Notes under the pieces: model-generated
Seen by the model: the letters and a program-made list of their open reading frames with translations, nothing else
Database searches by the model: none
Told to the model about the DNA's origin: nothing
In this document: one piece after another, positions 1-6,085 of the stretch
How the letters are laid out: each line of letters begins with the position of its first letter
Numbering within the stretch: position 1 is the stretch's first letter
Program-made: the position numbers and the translations under genes
NCBI GenBank assembly: GCA_024278415.1
Contig: JAJRTI010000143.1
Location: forward strand, 1-8,158
DNA from: Planctomycetota bacterium
GTDB taxonomy: Bacteria > Planctomycetota > Brocadiia > JAJRTI01
Direction of reading: 5' to 3'
DNA: 8,158 bases

Positions 1-51
1 AAACCCCAGTTGTCATAACCTGTGCTGTGGAGCCGAAAGCCGGCGATGTCG

Positions 52-139
52 CGCTTGTAGTAGGCCCGTGAGGGCCTTCCGCTCGGGTGGCGAATCGCCA
101 TCGGCGCAGAGGGCGCCCTGACGGTCGCCACTACAAGCG
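52..139. repeat. Inverted-repeat element with 10-bp ends
   Basis: The ends are a perfect 10-bp inverted pair: CGCTTGTAGT at 52-61 and ACTACAAGCG at 130-139. Inside the left arm lies a small hairpin, GGCCC (63-67) with GGGCC (72-76). The interior is rich in short self-complementary GC blocks. The compact size (88 bases) and paired ends resemble the small non-coding interspersed repeats of Planctomycetota genomes, and the wording looks familiar as a repeated unit. Only one copy is in this window, so its repetitive nature is inferred. Confidence 0.5.
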
Positions 140-244
140 GGGCGCTCCCGCTCTCGCATCGCGGTGCGTTCGACACCTCAGCCATCCCATGACGCTGTGC
201 GGCGAGGCCTCGGCCCGAGTGGGGTTTTGCAAGTCGCTCAATAG

Positions 245-315
245 CCAGGCGGCGGGGGTCAACGGCCGCCTGGGGGCACGTGGCGCAAGCCTTGGGAACG
301 CGGATCGTGGCGTTC
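245..315. repeat. Two short hairpins in the left flank
   Basis: CCAGGCGGC (245-253) pairs perfectly with GCCGCCTGG (265-273) around an 11-base loop. Close by, GAACGC (296-301) pairs with GCGTTC (310-315). Neither has a U-tract or lies next to a gene end. They may belong to the same composite repeat as the palindrome cluster that starts at 321, or the second may be chance in GC-rich DNA. Confidence 0.35.
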
Positions 316-320
316 ACAGA

Positions 321-448
321 GCCCCGCAAGGGGCGACAGTACCGTGTGAACGTGGCATACTGTCGCCTCTACGAGGCTTTGGTGCCGTTGCCTGTTGCTT
401 ACCCAAGGCTCACGCCTTGGGCGATTCACTGTCGCCCCGTTGAGGGGC
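321..448. repeat. Composite palindromic repeat cluster (REP-like)
   Basis: Four hairpins sit in a row: GCCCC/GGGGC (321-325, 330-334), GCCTC/GAGGC (365-369, 373-377), CCCAAGGC/GCCTTGGG (402-409, 414-421) and GCCCC/GGGGC (434-438, 444-448). A 9-mer links them: ACTGTCGCC occurs at 359-367 and 428-436, and its inverted copy GGCGACAGT at 332-340. As a result, 333-341 and 358-366 form a perfect 9-bp inverted repeat. The unit probably continues to about 490, since that stretch also looks like recalled repeat sequence. Dense palindromes with short loops and a shared core fit a REP-like family seen in Planctomycetota and Bacteroidota. Short open frames through it are read as artefacts. Confidence 0.65.
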
Positions 449-552
449 TTCCGAAGGCCATCCAATGCTTAAGTTCGCGCCATTAGGGCTTGTCCCCGTG
501 TGGCTGGGCGGCGGGGGGGAGCGCGGGCACTTGCGCCCGTAGTCGGCAATCA

Positions 553-585
553 CCGCTCCACTGGGGGCGAGCCCAGTGGGGGCGG
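553..585 (-). terminator. Candidate terminator hairpin after the PDZ gene
   Basis: CCACTGGG (558-565) pairs perfectly with CCCAGTGG (572-579) around a 6-base loop, and outer CCGC (553-556) pairs with GCGG (582-585) across a small asymmetric bulge. It begins about 20 bases past the stop codon of the PDZ gene on the minus strand, the right place for a transcript end. No T-run follows in the direction of transcription, so a classic intrinsic terminator is not shown. It could instead stabilise the 3' end or be part of a repeat. Confidence 0.4.
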
Positions 586-604
586 GAAGCGCGTACACAT
601 CCCG

Positions 605-3600
605 TCATTCCGCCTCCAGCCGCCCCGCCTGCCCCTTCCGCCAGCGCCACGACCGGGTTCCCACGAGTGCGTTGCGAGCGAAGTCGGCCGCGGACACCAT
701 GCGCACGCCAACTGTGGGCCGCCCCGCGAACACGCGCTTGGCCCGATCGGCAAGCCGGAGCTTCAGCTCCCGAAGAGCTTGGTCGTACCACATGTGGTCG
801 TTGTCGACCTTGAAGGCCATGTCCCCCACCTGGACTTGCACGGACGTGGGGTCGAGGCCCCGCGTCTCGAAGAACTTGAACACGAGCATCCCGGCGCTCG
901 CTTCCACCGACCGCACCGATGGCGGCGTCAGATCGAGCAGCAGCGGCTGGTGGCGCACCTCGGACCAGTTGCCGGCCCCGTCCTGCACTTGCACGTGGAA
1001 GTAGACGAGCCCGTCCCCGACGGTGGCGAACGTCGCCGGCGCCTGCGCGGTGGTGGGGCGCGTGGCCGGGGAGCGGTCGAGCGAGCAGCGCCGCGCCTGG
1101 ATGCCGCCCAGGTCGCACGCGTCCCACTGAAGGTCAAGCTCGTCTCGGCCAAGCACGGGCCAGAAGGCGAGGTCGTCGATGTAGAACGCGTCCGCACTGC
1201 CCGGCCGGCCGGTCGGGCTCTTGGGCCTCGACGTGAACCGCAGCGCGGACAGGCGGTAGACCATGCGGGTCGGGGCCCTGCCCTTGAGCACGGCAGCGAA
1301 CACGTCCTTGGCGGCGAAGCGCCATGCGGCCGAGCCCACACCGGCTGACGCCAGCGTGAGGCGGTCGTCGCCAAGCTCCCCGGAGAGGGCGAACGCGGTG
1401 GAGGTATGCGGGAGCCAGTAGTGCAGTGTCATGAGCGGATACTGGCCCGCGTCGATGGAGCAGTCGATCACCCCGCCGAACTCGTACGCCCATCGCGTGC
1501 TCAAGGCCAGGAGGGAATAGGAGCCGGCATACGGCCGAATCGTGCTCCGGCCCAGCCACGCGGCCCGCGCCCTGTGGCCGGCCGACGCGCCGCGGACCGT
1601 GGCGCGGAGGCCGGCCGTCTTCGACTCGAAGTCGAACACCACCGGCGCGCGTTTCGTGCGGATGCGTTGCACGACCGGCGCCACGGTGTCGCGGCGCCGA
1701 TCATAGCGCCAGCGGATCCGGTAGGGCCGCATCATGGCGCGGCCGCCGCGGCTCCGCACGCCTCCCACTTCGACCGCGATCGTTTGCCCGTCCCGCAACG
1801 TGACGCCGCTGGCCGCGAGGTCGGCCGAGAGGACATCGCCCGTGGGCGAGAGCGGCCAGCCGTGCGCCGGCGGGCGGAGCTTGCGGCCGTCGACGCTCAC
1901 CCAGGCCCGGCTCGCGTCGAGCCCGCGGCCGCTGGGGTCGCGGAAGTGGAACGCGAAGGCCTCGGACTTGTCTTCGCCCTCGTATGGCGCGACCACGCTC
2001 GCGACCTCCGGCCGCGCGGCCTCATCCCGGGCGCCGAGCTTGAAGCGCCTAAACTCGTACGAGCAGCCCGCTCCGTTGCAGGCCAAGCCGGCGAGGCCCT
2101 CCTGCGTATCGTGGAAGTTGCCGAACGTGAAGCGGTCGACCTGGAGCGCGTCCGCGTCGGGATAGTGCGTGCGCAGCGCGGCAAGGAGCGGGAACTCCGC
2201 GGTGTGCCACTGGCCATCGGCCCGCGCGCCGGCGACCTCGCCGATGGCCAGCGGGTCGTGGCGGTCCCAGGCCGGGCCCGTGAGCCGAATGCGATGGGCC
2301 ACGTCGTCCAGGTCGAAGTACAGGTCGATGCGCGTGCCTGGCGAGACGCGGTAGTCGAAGCTCAACACGGGCTGCTCGACCGCGTCCACCGGCGCGGCGA
2401 GCGACCGGACGGCCATGGGCCCCGCGCCAAGGCTCGTGACGCGGTAGCCATCGTCCAGGGGCGCCACGCGAGCCGCGACCGCACCGTCGTACACGTTCGT
2501 CCACTGGCCATCGTTGAACTCGACCCGCCGCGGGGGCTCGAACTCCGGGCGGCGGACGCGCGTGGCCGCGAGCCGCGTGCGCGCGAGCAGGATGCCGTTG
2601 TTGATAGTCCAAAACGCGATCTTGCCGCCGGGCAGCGGGTCCGGGTCGTCGTATTGGAGCGCGAGCTTGCCGTTGCGCGTGATAGCCAGCTTGGAGCCTC
2701 GCCGGCGCAGTTGCACGAGGAACCAGTCGTGGTGCACGTCGAGGTCTCCGCGCTGCCGGCGCCGCGGCGGATCGAAGAGAGCGGCCTTGCTCGACGCGCG
2801 GGCCACGACCTTGCCCTTGCGATAGAGCCGCGTCACCGTATTGCCGTCTGCGCCCATGAGCAAGGTGTACCCGCTGGCGAAACTGCCGCCGTCGGCGCAG
2901 ATCGTGAGCCCGAAGCATTCGGGCCGCTCGTACCCCAGGTTGCGCCGGAACGCGGCCATCTCGAAGCCGAAAAACGCGTCCACTGCGATGTCGCCCTCGA
3001 ACGCGCACTTGTGCCAGACCGCGGCGAGCTGCTTCGAGCGGCCGCCGAACCACGACCACTTGGGCGTGCAGATCCACCGGTTCATCATGCCCCAGCGGCC
3101 GCCGGCGAGCGTCCAGTCCACCGGCATGTGCTCGAACGCGTAGTCGAGCACGTCCGGCGACGCCACCTCGCACCGCGACGGGGCAGCCACGGCCAGGCGC
3201 ACCGCGTCGCCGGCCAGCGGCTCGGGATCTTCATACTCCATGACGGCCTTGCCGCCGGCGCGCGCCAGGACTTTGCCGCGGTCGAGGGACAACTCCCATT
3301 TCAGGCCGGCATCGAGTCCCGTTGCGGAGGTCAACACCTTCCCGCCTCGCGCGAGCGTGGCTTGGCAATCCGTTGGCTTAGCGGTGCGGTTCTGCACCTT
3401 GAGCGTGTATCCGCTGTTGGGCTTTCGGGGCTGGGCCCGCGCCTCCATCTCGAACGACTCGTACGGCGACCGCGGGGTGTAGCTCAAGCGCACGCGGCCC
3501 GGCAGGGGGTAGCGATACCAGTAGGCGCCGAACGAGCGCACCCAGTCCTCCTTGGGGTTGGCCCACTTGCGCATGTAGCGGTCGTTGGCGAAGGTCGAGG

Positions 3601-4969
3601 ACATGGTGAGCCGGCGCGGCCGCGGCTGGAAGCGAGACGTGTCGAGCACGCGCACGTCATCGTAGTACACGCCCCGGCCCTCGCTCGCCCACAGGCCGAT
3701 GCCGCCCCACGAAAGCTCCGGGCACGTGGCGCGAAGCGCGGGCGCATCGTCGACGAACGCGGCCACTTGCTCGCCATCGATTTGCACCTTGAGCGCGTAG
3801 TGCTGGCCCGCGCCGGCCGCGCCCGGGCGCTCGGCGAGGACCTTGCGCTCGCCGTCCCACACGCGCACGAGCCGCAGCGCGTCCGACCACTCGAAGAGCC
3901 AATAGTGCTGGGCGTCGCGCACGGCGAACGCGAGCCCCATGCCGCCGCCGAGGAAGCGCGCGGAGGCCTCGAACGTGTAGTCGCCCCAAAAGTAGTGGCC
4001 GGCCGTGGCGAGCGATTCCTTCGCGTAATGGGCCGGCTGGATCGCCAGGTCCGTGTCCACGCGGTCGAGGTCGATCTCCTTGCGCTTCACCACGACCTCG
4101 CGGTCCCGCTGCCGAAAGCCGAACGCGCGGCGCACCACGAGCTTCACCGTCGTGCCGGGCCGGCCGAGGATGCGCTCGACGATGTCGTCGCGCGACGTGC
4201 CAATCGCGGTCTCACCGTCGATCTTCGCGATCACGTCGCCGGCGTGCAGGCCGGCGGCTTCGGCCGGGCTGCCGGGGTGCACGGCAATGATGTGCGCGCG
4301 GCCGTCGCGGTACGACACGCGCACACCAATGCCGGTGTAGCGCCGCGTGCGGCCTTCGTACAAGGCCGCCAGCACCGGACTCTTGGGGAACCGCGCAAAG
4401 ATCGTGAACGGGTTGGGGCTGAACGTGGCCGCCTTCATACCCGACAGCTCCCAGTACCCCGACTGCGGCTTCCACTGGCCCACGACCTCGGCGCGCATGA
4501 AGTTGTCGTTGAACACGACCGGGCCCAGCCGTTGCGCCCGCACCGGCTTGAGTTGGACCGCAGCCGCGCCGGCGCGCGCGGCCATGTTCTTGCCCGCGTA
4601 GGCCGCGTCTTCAGTTCGGATCAGCGCCACGCCGTCGAGGGCCACGACGATGCCGCGGCCTGCGCGGCGGATGGCCAGCTCGAACGTGGGCGGCCAGCGC
4701 ATGCCTTTGCGCTCGGCCAGGCGATGCGCCTGGGGCCCGTCGAGCCGGTCCAGGCGCATCGCGTCCGGGCCGAGCGCGAGCCGGTAGGTGTGCTGCGCGT
4801 CCGCGCCGCAGAAGTACGCGTCCGCCTCGCCGGCGAGGGCGCGGCCGGGCGTGTTCCGGCCCTCGAAGATGAATAGTTGTCCCGTTGGCCCTGGGGCGGC
4901 CGCGCACAGCCGGCCGTCTGGCGCGGCGGCCACCAGCATGGCTACAGTGAGGACAGTGCGAATGTGCAT
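605..4969 (-). CDS. Large exported PDZ and beta-sandwich multi-module protein
   Basis: The product is 1454 residues, probably acting outside the cytoplasm; its function is unknown. A signal peptide (basic start, hydrophobic residues 6-16, likely cleavage near the alanines at 23-25) directs export. A PDZ domain lies at about 212-295, with a GIGV-type carboxylate loop at 213-216 and the usual PGSPAEAAGL and GDVI features (232-247). LamG/concanavalin-like beta-sandwich regions are seen at about 30-148, 150-445 (interrupted by the PDZ), 456-600 and 608-805. The last two share a Y-(E/D)-D-P-(E/D)-P-L motif (579-585 and 773-779). A carbohydrate-binding-like region (about 815-980), an Ig-like region (988-1090), another beta-rich region (1110-1275) and an Ig-like C terminus with a VQDGAGNWS stretch (1328-1336) follow. 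Cysteines at 634, 655, 685, 691, 964 and 969 could form disulfides. No catalytic motif, membrane anchor or sorting tail is visible at the C terminus. The start is fixed by a strong ribosome binding site 8 bases upstream. It is probably the last gene of the operon. Domain names come from pattern recognition; the reading frame is very secure. Confidence 0.93.
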   Translation of the reverse strand: MHIRTVLTVAMLVAAAPDGRLCAAAPGPTGQLFIFEGRNTPGRALAGEADAYFCGADAQHTYRLALGPDAMRLDRLDGPQAHRLAERKGMRWPPTFELAIRRAGRGIVVALDGVALIRTEDAAYAGKNMAARAGAAAVQLKPVRAQRLGPVVFNDNFMRAEVVGQWKPQSGYWELSGMKAATFSPNPFTIFARFPKSPVLAALYEGRTRRYTGIGVRVSYRDGRAHIIAVHPGSPAEAAGLHAGDVIAKIDGETAIGTSRDDIVERILGRPGTTVKLVVRRAFGFRQRDREVVVKRKEIDLDRVDTDLAIQPAHYAKESLATAGHYFWGDYTFEASARFLGGGMGLAFAVRDAQHYWLFEWSDALRLVRVWDGERKVLAERPGAAGAGQHYALKVQIDGEQVAAFVDDAPALRATCPELSWGGIGLWASEGRGVYYDDVRVLDTSRFQPRPRRLTMSSTFANDRYMRKWANPKEDWVRSFGAYWYRYPLPGRVRLSYTPRSPYESFEMEARAQPRKPNSGYTLKVQNRTAKPTDCQATLARGGKVLTSATGLDAGLKWELSLDRGKVLARAGGKAVMEYEDPEPLAGDAVRLAVAAPSRCEVASPDVLDYAFEHMPVDWTLAGGRWGMMNRWICTPKWSWFGGRSKQLAAVWHKCAFEGDIAVDAFFGFEMAAFRRNLGYERPECFGLTICADGGSFASGYTLLMGADGNTVTRLYRKGKVVARASSKAALFDPPRRRQRGDLDVHHDWFLVQLRRRGSKLAITRNGKLALQYDDPDPLPGGKIAFWTINNGILLARTRLAATRVRRPEFEPPRRVEFNDGQWTNVYDGAVAARVAPLDDGYRVTSLGAGPMAVRSLAAPVDAVEQPVLSFDYRVSPGTRIDLYFDLDDVAHRIRLTGPAWDRHDPLAIGEVAGARADGQWHTAEFPLLAALRTHYPDADALQVDRFTFGNFHDTQEGLAGLACNGAGCSYEFRRFKLGARDEAARPEVASVVAPYEGEDKSEAFAFHFRDPSGRGLDASRAWVSVDGRKLRPPAHGWPLSPTGDVLSADLAASGVTLRDGQTIAVEVGGVRSRGGRAMMRPYRIRWRYDRRRDTVAPVVQRIRTKRAPVVFDFESKTAGLRATVRGASAGHRARAAWLGRSTIRPYAGSYSLLALSTRWAYEFGGVIDCSIDAGQYPLMTLHYWLPHTSTAFALSGELGDDRLTLASAGVGSAAWRFAAKDVFAAVLKGRAPTRMVYRLSALRFTSRPKSPTGRPGSADAFYIDDLAFWPVLGRDELDLQWDACDLGGIQARRCSLDRSPATRPTTAQAPATFATVGDGLVYFHVQVQDGAGNWSEVRHQPLLLDLTPPSVRSVEASAGMLVFKFFETRGLDPTSVQVQVGDMAFKVDNDHMWYDQALRELKLRLADRAKRVFAGRPTVGVRMVSAADFARNALVGTRSWRWRKGQAGRLEAE

Positions 4970-4977
4970 GGTCGACG

Positions 4978-4984
4978 CCTCCTT
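4978..4984 (-). promoter_or_regulatory. Ribosome binding site of the PDZ gene
   Basis: The minus strand reads AAGGAGG, a full match to the anti-Shine-Dalgarno core, 8 bases before the ATG at 4969. It decides the start codon and shows that this gene can be translated on its own despite the 135-base gap from the gene before it. Confidence 0.85.
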
Positions 4985-4991
4985 CTAAGCA

Positions 4992-5100
4992 CGTAGCCGC
5001 ATGCGCCCTCCGTAGCCGCATTCTGGCGAATGCGGCTACCGCCTGAACGCGGGGCTCCAAACGCTCTACAGGTCGTCCTCCGCCGGCTGCGCGGCCCCGC
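4992..5100. repeat. Composite palindromic repeat inside the operon
   Basis: CGTAGCCGCAT is directly repeated at 4992-5002 and 5011-5021. The second copy starts a strong hairpin: GTAGCCGCATTC (5012-5023) pairs perfectly over 12 bp with GAATGCGGCTAC (5028-5039), leaving a 4-base loop. Next to it GCGGGGC (5049-5055) pairs with GCCCCGC (5094-5100) across a long loop, just after the lipoprotein gene's stop codon. The GTAGCCGCATTC unit looks like a dispersed repeat of Planctomycetota genomes (recalled, not checked). In the transcript the 12-bp stem lacks a U-tract, so it is more likely to affect mRNA stability or partial read-through than to end transcription outright. Confidence 0.65.
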
Positions 5101-5104
5101 GCCA

Positions 5105-6076
5105 CTAGGTGGAGCGCCGCGACTGCTTGGGCAGCACCGCGGTCTCGCGCCACGTGAGGTACGCGTCGACCTGGCGCTGCATGAGGGCCTGCTGAAGCTT
5201 CGCGAGCAGGGCTTGGCGGATCGCGGCGCGCTTGGCAAGCGCGGCCCGCGCCGCTGCCGCGTCTTCGATCTTGGACGCCCACAGCGCCTGCGTGGCTTGC
5301 TGCTCCTCGGCCTGCGCTTGGGTGAGCCGCGCGATCTGCGTTTGCGTGAGGCCGCTCTTCGACACGAATGCCTGGAAGCCGGTCTGGATCAATTGGGCGT
5401 GCCGCGCCTTGGCGGCCGCGGCGAGCGTCTCGGCAGAGGGCAGATTGAGCGTGCGCGGCGGCAAAGCCGAGCGCCGGCGATCGGCCTGCGCGGCGGCGAA
5501 CCGCGGGCGCTGGTTGTCGTCGAGCAACGCGGCGATCTGGGCGTCGGTCCGGCGCTGGATGTCGCGCTGGAGCAGGCTCAGCACGTGAGGCGGGGCCTGC
5601 GCGTCTTGGCACTGCACCCATGCCTGCCGCAGATCGTCGCGCGATTTCTTGAGCCGCGCGGCCACCTGATCTTTTTGTGCGGGCGAGAGCGCCAGGCGCT
5701 CGGCCCAGTAGTCGAGCAGCGTCGTGGCCAAGGCCGGGGGCATGGCCGCGGCTGGGGGCGGCGCGGCCCGCACAACGACCGCGGGGATCGGGCGGCGGCC
5801 AGCCGGCGGGGTCCAAGTGGCCGCTTGGGCCTTCAGGTTCGCGTTCTCGCTCTTGAGCCGCTGCAACTCGTTTTCCAGCTTCCCCTGGCGTTTTGACATC
5901 TTCTCCACGAGCTTCTCGAAGTCGCCAATGCGCTTGACGCGGCGTTCGAGAGCGGCGCGGCGCTCCTCGCTCTTCTTGAGCTTGCGCTTGAGATCGAGTT
6001 CGGTCTTGGACGGCCCGCAGCCAGGCAAGAGCATGGCCACGGCGAGGCATGCTACTGGTTGGATGGAGATCTTCAT
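5105..6076 (-). CDS. Coiled-coil lipoprotein with two Spy/CpxP-like regions
   Basis: The 323-residue product has a lipoprotein signal: a hydrophobic stretch ending in LLPGC, with the lipidated cysteine at residue 20. It should therefore be anchored to a membrane on the outer side. Residues about 24-85 are highly charged and heptad-like, a probable coiled coil. A proline/alanine-rich linker (about 89-115) follows. Two helical regions then resemble the LTxxQ families (Spy, CpxP, zinc-resistance proteins): LALSPAQKDQ at 128-137 with a matching LLDDNQRPRF at 184-193, and SGLTQTQIARLTQ at 241-253 with helices to about 310. In those families the fold is a periplasmic chaperone or metal-stress sensor; here that role is only inferred. 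The ATG at 6076 is chosen because it gives the lipobox and lies 4 bases after the upstream stop. An in-frame start at 6430 would overlap the upstream gene by about 350 bases and place the signal internally, so it is rejected. Confidence 0.9.
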   Translation of the reverse strand: MKISIQPVACLAVAMLLPGCGPSKTELDLKRKLKKSEERRAALERRVKRIGDFEKLVEKMSKRQGKLENELQRLKSENANLKAQAATWTPPAGRRPIPAVVVRAAPPPAAAMPPALATTLLDYWAERLALSPAQKDQVAARLKKSRDDLRQAWVQCQDAQAPPHVLSLLQRDIQRRTDAQIAALLDDNQRPRFAAAQADRRRSALPPRTLNLPSAETLAAAAKARHAQLIQTGFQAFVSKSGLTQTQIARLTQAQAEEQQATQALWASKIEDAAAARAALAKRAAIRQALLAKLQQALMQRQVDAYLTWRETAVLPKQSRRST

Positions 6077-6080
6077 ACAC

Positions 6081-6085
6081 TCACC
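6081..6085 (-). promoter_or_regulatory. Ribosome binding site overlapping the upstream stop codon
   Basis: The minus strand reads GGTGA, of which TGA is the stop of the HEAT/TPR gene, and the lipoprotein ATG follows 4 bases later. This weak site on top of a stop codon favours translational coupling: ribosomes ending the first gene restart on the second. Confidence 0.5.

Larger units (their letters stand above)
1..604. other. Repeat-rich region without a convincing gene
   Basis: This 604-base stretch lies downstream of the three-gene set. Open frames here are short, overlap one another on both strands and run through palindromes, so none is accepted as a gene. It holds an inverted-repeat element (52-139), a hairpin with 9-bp arms (245-253 and 265-273), a small hairpin with 6-bp arms (296-301 and 310-315), a palindrome cluster (321-448) and the candidate terminator hairpin (553-585). 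A minus-strand frame from an ATG at 101 stays open for 33 codons to the left edge. It runs through the 52-139 element, and nothing confirms that it is the start of a gene outside the window. Confidence 0.7.

Noticed and set aside
1..101. Possible 5' part of a minus-strand gene leaving the window at the left edge
   Set aside because: The frame is open for 33 codons, but its first half is the 52-139 repeat, and no ribosome site or known domain is visible. It cannot be supported from this window.
321..448. CRISPR array
   Set aside because: The repeated core is only 9 bases, appears in both orientations and is unevenly spaced. There are no regular repeat-spacer units and no cas genes.
1406..4876. 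A 1156-codon open frame on the plus strand, opposite the PDZ gene
   Set aside because: It lies entirely antisense to a gene with a signal peptide, clear domains and a strong ribosome site. Its product is arginine-, alanine- and histidine-rich low-complexity text with no recognisable domain, as expected from the opposite strand of G+C-rich coding DNA.
4611..6080. A 489-codon minus-strand frame across the lipoprotein gene and the start of the PDZ gene
   Set aside because: It overlaps two well-supported genes in another frame and encodes arginine/alanine-rich text without domains; a shadow frame.
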